The notes: a model not told the origin generated them from the letters alone. Numbered from the stretch's first letter, positions 52,999 to 62,935 are shown. The stretch: DNA of 64,000 nt from Pandoraea oxalativorans (GCF_000972785.3 NZ_CP011253.3:1674001-1738000); one strand, 5' to 3'. Translations and numbers: made by a program.

Positions 52999-55194
52999 AT
53001 GCAAACGATTCAGAACCAGAAACCTCGCCGCGCGGCACGGGGCCGCACTCTGTACGGCATGAGGGCAGGGCAGTCGCGCCATAGGCTCACGCCCCTCGCA
53101 TTTGCGATGCTCATGGTGGGCGTGGCCACCGCGCATGCGCAAAGCGCGACACCGGCGGCAGGCGCCGGTGTCGCATTGCCCGCCGCCAACGTGACGGCGC
53201 AACGCGATGCGCAGACGGAAGGCTCGACGTCCTATGGTGCGTCGATCACGACCCTCGGCAAGACGCCGCAAGCCATCAAGGACGTGCCGAATTCCGTGTC
53301 GGTCGTGACGCGTGCACGCATGGACGATCAGGCGATGACATCGGTCGCGGACGCTTTGCAGTTCACCACGGGCATTACGGCCGTGAACTATGGTGACGGA
53401 ACCTACTACTTCAATTCACGCGGCTACAGCGTCGGCGTGGAGTTCGACGGCGTGTCGATTCTGAGCGGCATCCAGTACCAGCCGCAATTCGACCTGTCGA
53501 TGTACGACCGGGTGGAGGTTTTCCGCGGTCCGGCAGGGCTGCTGGACGGCACGGGCGAACCGGGCGGCACCGTCAATCTGGTGCGCAAGCGCCCGGGCGA
53601 CACCTTCGCCGTACGCAGCGAGACCACCATCGGATCGTGGGCAAACTACCGTCAGATGATCGATGTCACCGGGCCGCTTAACGAGTCCGGCACCATTCGC
53701 GGACGTGCTGTGCTGACGGGCGATACCGGTAACAAGTCGGTCACCCGTACCAGCGAGAGCAATTTCCTCGCCTATGGCGCGTTGGAATTCGATCTCACGC
53801 CGCGTACGTTGCTGTCGCTATCCGGGTCTTATCAGGTCAACCCGCTGCACGGGTTCGATTACGGTCAGTCGCTGCTGACGAATCGCTCGTTCCTGAACGC
53901 GCCGAACAACTCGAATTTCTCGCCGGACTGGAACTATGCCTGGACATCGATGCAGGAGGTCAACGGCAGGCTGGAGCACCGCTTCGATAACGACATCGTC
54001 TCGACGACGACGATCAACTATCGTCACGTGCTCCCCAACAGCAAGTACGCATATCTCGGCCCGGGGATCAACGCTTCGACGTTGACGGCGCGCTATTTCG
54101 GCCAGTCGCAGCGTGGTGAAAACAATCTGCTGGGCATCGATTCTCACCTGTCCGGACCGGTGCAGGCGTTTGGTCGCAAGCACGAGTGGCTGGTCGGGAT
54201 GAACTACCAGATGACGCAGCAGCGTAGCTTGTCTGGCGGCGAAAACCTCGGCAACTTCAGCATCTTCTCGCCGCCTTCGGTCGAACCGACGATCCCGTTC
54301 GATTCGGGCAACAAGCTTCAGGCGCAGCAGTTTGGCGTGTACGGACAGGCGCGCGTGCGCGTGCTGGATCCGCTGACTGTGGTGCTGGGCGGGCGCGAAG
54401 CCTGGTTCCAGCAGCAAAGCCAGAATCTGTTGCCGACCGAAGGACCGTGGGAGACGACGGCACGCGCGAACCACAAGTTCATTCCGTATGGCGGCATCGT
54501 GCTCGCGCTTACGCCGCAGATCAACGCGTACTTCAACTACTCGAAGATCTTCGCCCCGCAGACCGCGACGACGTTCGATGGTCAGGGGTTGCCCCCGCGC
54601 GAGGGACAGCAATATGAAGTCGGCGTGAAGGGATCCTTCCTCGATGGGCGCCTGAACGCGACGGTGGCGGCATTTCGCATGACGGATACCAACCGTGGCG
54701 TGGCGGACCCGCTCCATGCCATCGGCTCCGTGGCGGCAGCCTCCGCACAGAGTCAGGGCTGGGAGGCGGAAGTCACGGGCCAGGTCACGCGTGACTGGAA
54801 CGTCTACGCAGGCTACACGCTGCTCAACACGCGCTACAACAGTGACCCGAGCCAGGTCGGTCAGGCGCTCGACGGCGAGGAGCCGCAGCATCTGTTCAAG
54901 TTGTACACGACCTATCGCTTCTCTGACGGTCCACTCGGTGGTGTGCTCAATGGCTTGCGCGTTGGCGGCGGCGTGCGTATCCAGAGTTCGACCTACCGTA
55001 CCGTGGGCGCAGCGCAGGGCGGCTACGCGGTCTGGGACGCGATGCTCGCTTACCGCGTGAACCGCCATCTGGAAGCGCAGTTGAACGTGAACAACGTGTT
55101 CAATCGTGACTACTATGCGCGCGTGCCGTCGACTTTCTATGGCATTTACGGCGAGCGTCGTAACGTCACGCTCACGCTACGGGCCGATTACTGA
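52999..55194 (+). CDS. TonB-dependent siderophore receptor (second)
   Basis: This 731-residue outer-membrane receptor has a signal peptide ending near [10 protein letters not shown]. Its plug domain includes [20 protein letters not shown] near residue 95 and [20 protein letters not shown] near 175. The C-terminal barrel ends in VTLTLRADY. No STN domain is visible. It is paralogous to the receptor at 44154. The ATG at 52999 is preferred; a TTG at 52990 is a possible start. It is followed by a strong hairpin and ribA. Confidence 0.88.
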   Translation: MQTIQNQKPRRAARGRTLYGMRAGQSRHRLTPLAFAMLMVGVATAHAQSATPAAGAGVALPAANVTAQRDAQTEGSTSYGASITTLGKTPQAIKDVPNSVSVVTRARMDDQAMTSVADALQFTTGITAVNYGDGTYYFNSRGYSVGVEFDGVSILSGIQYQPQFDLSMYDRVEVFRGPAGLLDGTGEPGGTVNLVRKRPGDTFAVRSETTIGSWANYRQMIDVTGPLNESGTIRGRAVLTGDTGNKSVTRTSESNFLAYGALEFDLTPRTLLSLSGSYQVNPLHGFDYGQSLLTNRSFLNAPNNSNFSPDWNYAWTSMQEVNGRLEHRFDNDIVSTTTINYRHVLPNSKYAYLGPGINASTLTARYFGQSQRGENNLLGIDSHLSGPVQAFGRKHEWLVGMNYQMTQQRSLSGGENLGNFSIFSPPSVEPTIPFDSGNKLQAQQFGVYGQARVRVLDPLTVVLGGREAWFQQQSQNLLPTEGPWETTARANHKFIPYGGIVLALTPQINAYFNYSKIFAPQTATTFDGQGLPPREGQQYEVGVKGSFLDGRLNATVAAFRMTDTNRGVADPLHAIGSVAAASAQSQGWEAEVTGQVTRDWNVYAGYTLLNTRYNSDPSQVGQALDGEEPQHLFKLYTTYRFSDGPLGGVLNGLRVGGGVRIQSSTYRTVGAAQGGYAVWDAMLAYRVNRHLEAQLNVNNVFNRDYYARVPSTFYGIYGERRNVTLTLRADY

Positions 55195-55216
55195 TCGCCG
55201 TGCCCGTCGATTGAGC

Positions 55217-55247
55217 AGCCCCGTGCAACAGTGTGTTGCACGGGGCT
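55217..55247 (+). terminator. Strong hairpin after TonB receptor 2
   Basis: A perfect 14-bp stem, AGCCCCGTGCAACA (55217-55230) with TGTTGCACGGGGCT (55234-55247), closes a GTG loop 22 bp after the receptor stop. No T run follows. Confidence 0.65.
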
Positions 55248-55250
55248 GTC

Positions 55251-55327
55251 GGCTGAAATTCGGAAATGGCGGTACACTCCGAGCACACGCCATCATTGTC
55301 CGGTGGCACGCAACTCCAATTTCAGCC
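55251..55327 (+). promoter_or_regulatory. Possible structured leader of ribA
   Basis: GGCTGAAATT (55251-55260) and AATTTCAGCC (55318-55327) are perfect 10-bp inverted arms around 57 bases, ending 15 bp before ribA. An inner ATGGCG (55266-55271) pairs with CGCCAT (55288-55293). If transcribed together they would make a multi-stem leader. It does not match the FMN riboswitch pattern I know. A TACACT box at 55273 could instead be a promoter inside it. Confidence 0.35.
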
Positions 55328-55342
55328 CGTTCGAACGTCAAC

Positions 55343-55999
55343 ATGAAGTCCCCTGGTACTGCCCCTGCCACGCTCAATTGCGACGCTGGCGAATGCGTCG
55401 AGCTTGTCGCTACGGCAACGCTGCCCACTCGCTACGGCACCTTCACTTCCCACGCGTTTCGCGTCAAAGACAGCGCCAACGAGCATCTCGCGCTGGTGAT
55501 GGGCGACGTGTCGGGCGAGGGGGGCGCGCTGCCGCCGCTGGTGCGTCTGCACTCGGAATGTCTGACGGGGGACGTTTTCGGCTCCTATCGCTGCGATTGC
55601 GGCGAGCAACTGGACGCCGGTATGCGCAAGATTGCCGAAGAAGGGCGCGGCGTAATGCTGTATCTGCGCGGCCATGAAGGGCGCGGCATTGGGCTGAGCA
55701 ACAAGATTCGTGCGTACCTGCTGCAAGAGCAGGGGCGCGACACGGTCGAAGCCAACCTCGATCTCGGCCTGCCCGACGACGCTCGCGAATACGATTCCGC
55801 CGCTGCCATCCTGCGTATTCTCGGTGTGGGTTCGGTGCGGCTCATGAGCAACAATCCGAAGAAGTTCGACACGCTCATCAAGCACGGCATCCCGGTGAGC
55901 GAGCGTGTGGCGCTCGACATTCCGGTGCGCGAAGAGAACGAACGCTATATCCGCACCAAGCAGGTCAAGTTCGGACACTACTTCGAAGAGAACGAGTAA
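55343..55999 (+). CDS. ribA: GTP cyclohydrolase II
   Basis: This 218-residue enzyme opens GTP to start riboflavin synthesis. The zinc site [20 protein letters not shown] (about residues 70-89) holds the three Cys. [20 protein letters not shown] (about 110-129) and [16 protein letters not shown] are further marks. It is a stand-alone RibA, not a RibBA fusion. The ATG at 55343 gives a normal length. It lies between two iron-uptake loci, where flavin supply could help ferric reduction (inference). Confidence 0.94.
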   Translation: MKSPGTAPATLNCDAGECVELVATATLPTRYGTFTSHAFRVKDSANEHLALVMGDVSGEGGALPPLVRLHSECLTGDVFGSYRCDCGEQLDAGMRKIAEEGRGVMLYLRGHEGRGIGLSNKIRAYLLQEQGRDTVEANLDLGLPDDAREYDSAAAILRILGVGSVRLMSNNPKKFDTLIKHGIPVSERVALDIPVREENERYIRTKQVKFGHYFEENE

Positions 56000-56041
56000 T
56001 CGTCGTCTGACGGTTCCTTGACGATTCTCCGATATCCGTCG

Positions 56042-56064
56042 GCCAGTCTCTCAGCGAGACTGGC
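56042..56064. terminator. Convergent hairpin between ribA and the DUF3325 gene
   Basis: GCCAGTCTC (56042-56050) pairs with GAGACTGGC (56056-56064) around TCAGC. It overlaps the last codons of the minus-strand gene and lies 43 bp after ribA. Confidence 0.55.
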
Positions 56065-56332
56065 GGCGGCGCTCCGCCAGAATGAGCGTCAGATACACCA
56101 GACCGGCGGCCATGCTGGTCTGTCCACTGTAGTTCACCAGTCCGAATCCCCATCCCCGATGCATGACCGTTGCGCCCAGCGCCACGGCCAGCGCCGTCCA
56201 TCCGACGATCCGGCCATTGCGCGTGCGCACCGGTGAAACGGTCTTGAAGCGCGCTTCCTGCTGACGCTGCGTCGACATCGCCAGTGCCGCAAAGCCCGCA
56301 AGGCAGAGCGCGAAAGTGACGAAATGACTCAT
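56051..56332 (-). CDS. DUF3325-type small membrane protein
   Basis: This 93-residue protein has three hydrophobic spans (about residues 3-19, 38-56, 64-86), with conserved-looking STQRQQEARF after the first. Small DUF3325 proteins are usually found last in PepSY/DUF3649 iron-uptake operons, as here. Its ATG overlaps the PepSY gene stop by 4 bp. The exact role is unknown. Confidence 0.75.
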   Translation of the reverse strand: MSHFVTFALCLAGFAALAMSTQRQQEARFKTVSPVRTRNGRIVGWTALAVALGATVMHRGWGFGLVNYSGQTSMAAGLVYLTLILAERRRQSR

Positions 56333-58017
56333 GCGCGGTCCTCGTTCAACGACGCATTGATCGGCGCATTGATCGGCGCGCTGGCCGTCGTGCGGACCGG
56401 TGCCATGACGCGTGCGGGCTTCGCCTTCGGCTTGTGACGCGCGGTGCGAATCGCGAGCCACGCATGCAGCGCTGCGAAGGCCCAGAGCATCAGATCCACG
56501 CCTGCGTACACCCAGTCGCCGGTCGTCAGGCTATGCCAGAGACCGCGCGACGTCGTGACAGCGTTAAGCACCGGTAGCAGCGCGAGTACAGCAGCGCCGA
56601 ACCACAGCAATTCCACCCACGCACGTTTGGCAGGGCGCACCAGCGCGTACAACAGCGTCGCCGCCCATGCCCAATAGAACACGTCGACTTCGGTGACGCT
56701 GCGCCTGAGCGCATCCGCCGGAATCAGGCGGTTGCCCCAGAGGAAGGCCGTCATGGCAATAGAGAGCCCTCCAATCGCTGCGATGTTCAGACGCTCGACC
56801 ACGTGAAAGCCGAAATGGGGACGCGTCGGATCGGGCAGCTTGGTGCGACGCTTGACGGTCCACATCACCAACCCCGAGCCGACCATCGCCGTGCCGCCGA
56901 GACTCACGAGGAAGTACAGCCAGCGCAGATGCAGATCGCTGAAGCGCCCGAGGTGCAGGGCGTACATCACGCCACGCGTTTCGGCCGCCGGGCCGACGCC
57001 GTCGTGAACGTCGATCAACTTGCCGGTCGTGCCGTCGAACAGCAGGTACTGCGGGCTCATCGAGACACGCGTGCTTTCGCCGCGTGTGACGGCCACGCGC
57101 GCGGCGGCGTCGCCCGCATGGGTGACGCTCACGCGGCCGACGTCGCTCGCGCCCCAGCGCGCCTGCGCCTCGCGCACCATCGGGGCAATCGGCGCCAGCG
57201 GTACTTTTTCGCCGGTCGCTTTACCCGGCGGCGGGAAGGCGCTTAGCTGCGCGCTGAGTTGCGCGCGGTCCATTGGCGTCTTGAGCGCCGTTTGCGCGCC
57301 CCACGGCATGTACATCGCCATGAGCGTGACGAGGCCCGTGTAGGTGATCATCAGATGGAAGGGCAGGCCGAAGACCGACAGCGCGTTATGCGCATCGAGC
57401 CACGAGCGCTGCCCCTTGCCCCATCGGAAGGTGAAGAAGTCGATGAAGATTTTCTTGTGCGTGATCACGCCGCTGACGATTGCCACGAGCATGAACATCG
57501 CGCAGAAACCCGCGAGCCAGCGTCCCCACAGGACGGGCAGCGGGTGAAACTGAAAGTGAAACCGGTAGAAGAAATCGCCGCCGAGCGTCTCGCGCGCTTG
57601 CAGCGTGCGGCCGGTCGACGAGTCGAACGTCGCTTCTTCGAAGGTGCGACGTGGGGTGCTTGCATCGGCTTTGAGTGCGCCTTTGGGCGCAGGCGGATTG
57701 CGCCAGAAGACGCCCGCGACCGGATTGCGCTCGGTCGGCAGATAGATGCTCCACTGAGGGCTGCCCGCAGCGAGCGTCACGAGTTGGTCGCCGACGTGCT
57801 GAGCGACTACGGCGGGATCGGGCAACGACTGCCGGTGCGGCACCTCGGGGCGCATCCATTGCGACAGTTCGTCCTTGAAGTAACTCACGGTGCCCGTGAG
57901 AAACATGGCGTACAGCAGCCAGCCGACGAGCAGGCCGGACCACGTATGCAGGTCCGACATCGTCTGGCGGATGCTTCGTGCCTGAGGTTTCGTTTTTGGC
58001 GCGGGCGTGGACGTCAT
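56329..58017 (-). CDS. PepSY-associated membrane protein (PiuB-like iron-uptake reductase family)
   Basis: This 562-residue inner-membrane protein has an N-terminal helix (SDLHTWSGLLVGWLLYAMFL near 20-40) and further spans near 175-200, 235-260 and 345-375. A C-terminal group near 410-530 makes it longer than the core family. Histidines in MSDLHTW, LDAHNALSV and LHLGRFSDLHLRWL may bind haem or metal. The family is thought to reduce or process ferric siderophores at the inner membrane. It overlaps its neighbours by 4 bp on both sides. Confidence 0.83.
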   Translation of the reverse strand: MTSTPAPKTKPQARSIRQTMSDLHTWSGLLVGWLLYAMFLTGTVSYFKDELSQWMRPEVPHRQSLPDPAVVAQHVGDQLVTLAAGSPQWSIYLPTERNPVAGVFWRNPPAPKGALKADASTPRRTFEEATFDSSTGRTLQARETLGGDFFYRFHFQFHPLPVLWGRWLAGFCAMFMLVAIVSGVITHKKIFIDFFTFRWGKGQRSWLDAHNALSVFGLPFHLMITYTGLVTLMAMYMPWGAQTALKTPMDRAQLSAQLSAFPPPGKATGEKVPLAPIAPMVREAQARWGASDVGRVSVTHAGDAAARVAVTRGESTRVSMSPQYLLFDGTTGKLIDVHDGVGPAAETRGVMYALHLGRFSDLHLRWLYFLVSLGGTAMVGSGLVMWTVKRRTKLPDPTRPHFGFHVVERLNIAAIGGLSIAMTAFLWGNRLIPADALRRSVTEVDVFYWAWAATLLYALVRPAKRAWVELLWFGAAVLALLPVLNAVTTSRGLWHSLTTGDWVYAGVDLMLWAFAALHAWLAIRTARHKPKAKPARVMAPVRTTASAPINAPINASLNEDRA

Positions 58018-58373
58018 GCCGTACCTCCCGTGGCAAGGCTCGCCATGTGGCCAGACGCCACCGCCCACGTCACCAGGGCAAGCGGGGCGGCAACGATCAG
58101 CAGACCGGCCCAGGCGCGCCACGCACTGCGCACGGCGAACACCCAGACGACTGCACCGGCATAGATGGCGAAGCTCGCCAACTCACCGGTGATGACCGCC
58201 TGCGTCTTGCTCATCGGCAGCGCGAGTACGGCAACGCTCGCGAGCGCGGCCACGGCGTAACCGCCGCCGACGGCCGCCACGATGCGCGAGAGCAGTGCCC
58301 CGATGTTGACGATGCGTTCGCAAAGCCCAGCGTTGCCGAGCTTGCCGGACAGGGCGCGACGAGGCTGAGCCAT
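58014..58373 (-). CDS. DUF3649-type membrane protein
   Basis: This 119-residue protein has three hydrophobic spans (about residues 24-54, 60-80, 85-105), with RIVAAVGGGYAVAALASVAV typical of DUF3649 proteins that accompany TonB receptors. The start ATG is at 58371-58373. Its stop overlaps the start of the PepSY gene. Confidence 0.8.
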   Translation of the reverse strand: MAQPRRALSGKLGNAGLCERIVNIGALLSRIVAAVGGGYAVAALASVAVLALPMSKTQAVITGELASFAIYAGAVVWVFAVRSAWRAWAGLLIVAAPLALVTWAVASGHMASLATGGTA

Positions 58374-58385
58374 GATGCGTGTCGC

Positions 58386-59150
58386 TTACTTGTTGGGTGT
58401 GGCGGCGGGGCCCGCCGGGAGCGGTTCGATGCCCTCGGCTTGCATGACGGTCGTCGTCGTCACGTAGCTCACACCCTGATAGCGCTCGCCGCCCTTGGCG
58501 CCCGGGCGCTCACCCGGCGTCATGTCCTTGTGACTGACTTCGGCAACGTACACCCCCTTCCACGGCATGTCGAAGGTGACAAGCCCCTGTTCGTTGGTAT
58601 GCGCCTCCTTGGCCCAGCCCGATTGCGTGACGAGCGAAACCTTCGCCTTGGGCAGCGGCTTGCCCTGGAAGAACAACTGGAACTCGCCCTGCTTGCCTGC
58701 GGGCACGAGGTCGAGCGTCAGTTGCGGTTTCTGCTTCGAGAAGTCGGTCGCCAGACGCGCCGCCGGGCGGTACCAGTTCGTGACTTCCTGGCCGTCGCGC
58801 CTGGACGTGAAGAGCGGGTATTTCGCTTCTTCGGCGATCAGCGATTCACCGGCGCTCGCCTTGAACGGGAGTGCGAAGCCGTTGGCCGTCTTGGTGGCGG
58901 CGGCCGTCTTCTCGCCCTGCGCCGAGCTCAGCGTGCCGGTGGGCGCGACGAACTTGTCGAGCAGACCCGGCGACGCTTCACGCAGGTTCTCGCCGAATTC
59001 GCCGAAGCGGATCACGGCGTTCTGACCGGCGGGCTGTTCGATCCAGATCTGGTGTGCCTGCGCGGCCCCGGCGAAAGCGATGAGGGCACCGGCGGTGAGC
59101 CTGGCCAATTGGGGCAGTCGGTTTAAACGGTGGATGGCAGTCGTCTTCAT
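58386..59150 (-). CDS. DUF4198 periplasmic protein associated with a TonB receptor
   Basis: This 254-residue protein has a signal peptide ending AGAAQA. The mature start HQIWIEQPAGQNAVIRFGEF carries the early His-x-x-W pattern of DUF4198 proteins, some of which bind Ni or Co. A C-terminal beta-sandwich segment (AKEAHTNEQGLVTFDMPWKG near 190) follows. The ATG at 59148-59150 gives a normal leader. The gene lies 68 bp after the receptor in the same operon. Confidence 0.8.
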   Translation of the reverse strand: MKTTAIHRLNRLPQLARLTAGALIAFAGAAQAHQIWIEQPAGQNAVIRFGEFGENLREASPGLLDKFVAPTGTLSSAQGEKTAAATKTANGFALPFKASAGESLIAEEAKYPLFTSRRDGQEVTNWYRPAARLATDFSKQKPQLTLDLVPAGKQGEFQLFFQGKPLPKAKVSLVTQSGWAKEAHTNEQGLVTFDMPWKGVYVAEVSHKDMTPGERPGAKGGERYQGVSYVTTTTVMQAEGIEPLPAGPAATPNK

Positions 59151-59218
59151 TGCGGTCTCCTTGGAGAGGTGGCAGAACGGAAGGAATGAGGGGAGGCTCA
59201 GCGGCATCTCGTTCGTCT

Positions 59219-61690
59219 TCAAAAGTCGATCTGCGCGGAGAGCAGGAACGTGCGCGGTGCCGCCACGGTGGCGTAGGTACCGCTCATGAGCCAGTAGTTC
59301 GAGTTGAACAGGTTCTCGATGTTGGCGCGCAGTACGACCGACTTGCCCGCGACGCGCGTGCGATAGCGCGCGCCGATGTCGTAACGCGTCCACGCAGGCA
59401 ATTCGAGCGTGTTGGCGGCGGTGAAGTACATGCGCGAGGTGTTGATGATGCGGCCATTGAGCGAGAGGCCCGGCACCCACGGCGTATCCCAGTCGACACC
59501 GAGGTTGAACGCGCGCTTGGGCACGCCGTTCGCATCGTTGCCGTCGTTGGTGCCACCGGCGGTCTTGGTGAGCTTGGCGTCGTAGAACGTGGCGCTGGCC
59601 ATCAGGCGCAGACCCTTGACGACTTCGCCGTAGGCGGACAATTCGATGCCGCGATTACGCTGTTCGCCGTCGAAGCTGTAGAGATTGGTCGACGGATCGG
59701 TAATCGCATTCGGGCGCTCGACCTGGAATACCGACACCGTCGTCGTCACCGGACCCCAATCGGTCTTCACACCGGCTTCGTACTGCTTCGACTTGTACGG
59801 CGGGAACACCTGTCCGGCGTTGACGGTGCCCACCGGCGCGGTGCCGCCACGCGACAGCCCCGACGTGAAGTTCGCATACACCGACACGTTCTGGAGCGGC
59901 TTGACGACGATGCCCGCGAGCGGCGAGACGGCGCTCTGGTCGTACGTTCCGGTGAGTGCGCCGGTGACGGTGCTGAAATTGTCGAGCGCGACGCGCTGGT
60001 GACGCAGACCGCCGGTGAGCAGCACGCGATCGTTCAGGAACGACAGGGTGTCGGTCACGGCGATGCTGGTCAGCGCCGATTCGGATGCCTTCTTTGCCTC
60101 GGTGCGCGCCGCGCCGATGCCAGGCAGTGGCGAAGGGTTGTAGATGTTCGACGCGACCGACGTCGAGCCCGGCACATAGGCGTTGCCCGAGTCCTGCTCC
60201 AGACGCGAGGCCTGCACCGTCAGGGTGTGGCCGACGTCGAACGTCCTGAAGTTCACGCGTGCGCCCACTTCGCCCGTGCGCGAGCGTGTGTACGAGTCGT
60301 AATACGAATTCATGACGGTGAAGTTGCCGAGCGCGTCTGCGGGGCCGCTCGGGAACGTCTGGTAGGCCGTGGCGTAGTGATAGCCCACGGCGCCCCACAC
60401 CGTCACATTGCGCAGCACGTCGTATTCGAGGCGTGTGGTCACGGCCGAATCGTGCAGATGCAGTTCGCTGCCGGGGTAGAAGTTGCGATAGCCCGAGGGG
60501 GCGTCCGGGATCTTCTTGACGGACGATTGGAAGCCGATCTGCGGACGGAAGTTGTCGTCGCCTTCGTGCTGCGTGTAGGCGTCGAGCGTCCAGCGCAGTC
60601 GTTGTGTGGTGTAGTCGAGGCCGACCGAGCCGAAGCCGATGTTCTGCTTGCCGTTGTCGAGCGTGGTGTTGCCGTCGCGGAACACGCCGTTCAGACGCAC
60701 GCCCCATTCCTGGTTTTCGCCGAAGCGACGGCCCACGTCGGCTTCGACCCCGAGTTGCGATTTGCTCTGGAAGGTCGTCGTCAGACGCGTGATCGGCTCG
60801 CTCGTCGCACGCTTGGTCACCACGTTGATTGCGCCACCGATACTGCCGCTCGGGCCGATGCCGTTCATCAGCGTGCCCGGTCCCTTGAGGACTTCGATGC
60901 GCTCGACGATGGCCGCAGGTACCCGGCTTGCCGATGCCATGCCGTACAGGCCGTTCAGACCGACGTCGCTGCTGGAGACGGTGTAGCCGCGAATCTGGAA
61001 GTCCTCGCCGAAGCCGCCGCTGGAAGTCAGCATGCGCACCGACGATTCGTTGATGACGACGTCGGCGAGCGTGCGCGCCTGCTGGTCGCGCACCATCTGC
61101 TCGGTGTAGTTCATCGTGCTGAACGGCACGTCCATGGCGTCGGCCGAGCCGAGCATGCCGAGGCTGCCGCCGCGCGCGATCTGGCCGCCCGCGTAGGCCG
61201 GTTGCAGACCGTTGTCGTACGTGGCGGTGACGTGGGTCGTCGGCAGGGCGACTGCGCCGTCCATGCTTGCTGCGCCACTTGCCGGGGCAATCAGAAAGCT
61301 GCCGTTCGATTGCGGCACGACTTCCACGCCCGTGCCTGCGACGAGCGCGTCTAGGCCGTTACGCGGCGTGTAGGTGCCTTTGAGGCCGTTGCTGTGACGT
61401 CCGGCCGTGACTTCGGGTTTGAAGGACAGCATGATGCCCGCGTCGCGACCGAAGCGGCTCAGTGCGTCTTCGAGCGAGCCTGCGGGAATGTCGAACGCGC
61501 GCGCGCCCGGTGCGGCCACGTTCTGCGCCTGTGCTGCGAGCGGCGTGAGGACGACTGCGAGGACCGCGCCCGTGGGTGCGGCAACGGCTGCGCCAAGGGC
61601 GATGCGGCCCAAAGCGCTGGCCAGCCGCGTGCGGCGATGGACCCAATTTGGTTGGCTGGGGCGCTGTTGCTGCCCACGGACGTGACCCAT
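59219..61690 (-). CDS. TonB-dependent receptor with N-terminal STN signalling domain
   Basis: This 823-residue receptor has a long leader, then an STN domain (ARAFDIPAGSLEDALSRFGR near 62-81; GLKGTYTPRNGLDALVAGTG near 103-122). A plug (VLKGPGTLMNGIGPSGSIGG near 270-289) and a barrel ending in LLSAQIDF follow. The STN domain contacts FecR and signals siderophore binding to the FecI sigma factor; both are encoded upstream. The ATG at 61688-61690 follows AAAGG. It is a ferric-siderophore receptor of unknown ligand. Confidence 0.92.
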   Translation of the reverse strand: MGHVRGQQQRPSQPNWVHRRTRLASALGRIALGAAVAAPTGAVLAVVLTPLAAQAQNVAAPGARAFDIPAGSLEDALSRFGRDAGIMLSFKPEVTAGRHSNGLKGTYTPRNGLDALVAGTGVEVVPQSNGSFLIAPASGAASMDGAVALPTTHVTATYDNGLQPAYAGGQIARGGSLGMLGSADAMDVPFSTMNYTEQMVRDQQARTLADVVINESSVRMLTSSGGFGEDFQIRGYTVSSSDVGLNGLYGMASASRVPAAIVERIEVLKGPGTLMNGIGPSGSIGGAINVVTKRATSEPITRLTTTFQSKSQLGVEADVGRRFGENQEWGVRLNGVFRDGNTTLDNGKQNIGFGSVGLDYTTQRLRWTLDAYTQHEGDDNFRPQIGFQSSVKKIPDAPSGYRNFYPGSELHLHDSAVTTRLEYDVLRNVTVWGAVGYHYATAYQTFPSGPADALGNFTVMNSYYDSYTRSRTGEVGARVNFRTFDVGHTLTVQASRLEQDSGNAYVPGSTSVASNIYNPSPLPGIGAARTEAKKASESALTSIAVTDTLSFLNDRVLLTGGLRHQRVALDNFSTVTGALTGTYDQSAVSPLAGIVVKPLQNVSVYANFTSGLSRGGTAPVGTVNAGQVFPPYKSKQYEAGVKTDWGPVTTTVSVFQVERPNAITDPSTNLYSFDGEQRNRGIELSAYGEVVKGLRLMASATFYDAKLTKTAGGTNDGNDANGVPKRAFNLGVDWDTPWVPGLSLNGRIINTSRMYFTAANTLELPAWTRYDIGARYRTRVAGKSVVLRANIENLFNSNYWLMSGTYATVAAPRTFLLSAQIDF

Positions 61691-61797
61691 GATCTGACCT
61701 TTCGTGTGGAAGTAGAGCGGTGGTGCTCGACTTCCATGACCCGCGAAAAACAGAAACGGATCACCTTTTTTCAAAAAAATTGTTGAGCCGCCTTAAT

Positions 61798-61830
61798 GAG
61801 GCTCGGGTGAGGCTCGGGTGAGGCTCGAGT
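61798..61830. repeat. Tandem 11-bp repeat between fecR and the receptor
   Basis: GAGGCTCGGGT occurs at 61798-61808 and 61809-61819, and GAGGCTCGAGT at 61820-61830. It is in the 180-bp gap that must also contain the FecI-dependent promoter of the receptor. An A/T tract (TTTTTTCAAAAAAA, about 61765-61778) lies between the repeat and the receptor start. Confidence 0.7.
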
Positions 61831-61870
61831 GCGGCTTGGTGCGGCTGGATCCGGTCGTCCGATCCTTGCT

Positions 61871-62935
61871 TCAGGCCGGAACGAGCCGGATCTCCCGGGT
61901 GCCCCAGAAGCGCGTGACCGCTTCGGTGCGCACCGCGAGCGTGGTGCCGAGGGTGTCGAGCACCTTGCCGACATCGTCGAGCGGAAACGTGCCCGACACG
62001 CGCAAATTGGCCACGCTGGCGTCGCACGAGAGCGAGGCGTTGCTGTAACGCGCCAGATCGGCCACGAAATCAACGAGCCGCATGCTGCGCGCGACGATGA
62101 AGCCTTCGGCCCACGTCGCGTCGTCCGTGGGCGTTTCCGTGGCTTCGGAGAGGCTGTCCGTCGTGTAGCGCGCGTGGTGTCCGGCCTGCACGATCAGCGC
62201 CTTTTCGGGCGCCGCGCGCGGGCGAATCTCCACTGCGCCCTTGAATACGCTGACATGCGTGCCGTCGTCGAACTGACGCACGGTGTAACGCGTACCGAGC
62301 GCGCGCGCCGTGCCCTGCGAGGTTTCGACGAGGAACGGGCGGGGCGGCACATGGTTGTCCGGCGCGGTCGTGATCAGCACTTCGCCGCCGATCAGCCTGA
62401 CGCGACGTTCGTCGTCGCGATAGACGATGTCGATGGCGCTATCGGTGTTGAGCACGAGTTGCGTGCCGTCATCCAGTTGCAGCTTGCGACGCTCGCCCAC
62501 GGCGGTTTGCACGTCGGCCGACCAGTGCCGCCACGGTGACGAATGCAGAACGCCCCATGTGCCGCCACCGGCGAAGAGCAGCACTGCCAGCGACTTCACT
62601 GCGCGGCGGCGCTGAGGCGACGCGGGCGATGCCAGCGCGGCCTGTGCGACGACCGATTCCACAGGGGCGGCGAGCGGTGCGAGCTTGCCTTTGACGGACT
62701 CGATGCGTTGCCACGCACGTTCGTGGTCGGGGTGCGCGTTGCGCCATGCGTGCCAGTCGGCAACGGTCTGCGGTGAGACGTCTTCGCCCTGCAACTCGAT
62801 GAGCCACTCGACCGCGCGCTCGGCCACCTCTGCCGGTAGATTGCCGGCATCGGTGGTGGCGTCGTACCAGCTTGAGCGAATCGCAGGCATGGCGTTCTCG
62901 GGGGGCGGGGACGGCCGTGGTTGACGTGTCGGCAT
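61871..62935 (-). CDS. FecR-family sigma-factor regulator
   Basis: This 354-residue inner-membrane signal protein has a cytoplasmic anti-sigma part with the DUF4880 start (AEVAERAVEWLIELQGEDVS near 36-55; WHAWRNAHPDHERAWQRIE). One membrane helix (about 113-131, AVKSLAVLLFAGGGTWGVL) and a periplasmic FecR domain (ADVQTAVGERRKLQLDDGTQ near 140) follow. The ATG at 62935 overlaps the sigma-factor stop (TGATG), so they are coupled. Confidence 0.92.
   Translation of the reverse strand: MPTRQPRPSPPPENAMPAIRSSWYDATTDAGNLPAEVAERAVEWLIELQGEDVSPQTVADWHAWRNAHPDHERAWQRIESVKGKLAPLAAPVESVVAQAALASPASPQRRRAVKSLAVLLFAGGGTWGVLHSSPWRHWSADVQTAVGERRKLQLDDGTQLVLNTDSAIDIVYRDDERRVRLIGGEVLITTAPDNHVPPRPFLVETSQGTARALGTRYTVRQFDDGTHVSVFKGAVEIRPRAAPEKALIVQAGHHARYTTDSLSEATETPTDDATWAEGFIVARSMRLVDFVADLARYSNASLSCDASVANLRVSGTFPLDDVGKVLDTLGTTLAVRTEAVTRFWGTREIRLVPA

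Noticed and set aside
55251-55327. FMN riboswitch before ribA
   Set aside because: The conserved FMN-aptamer blocks (AGGGxxGGGTG, GAxxCCxxA-type) are not visible; only an inverted-arm structure is seen.
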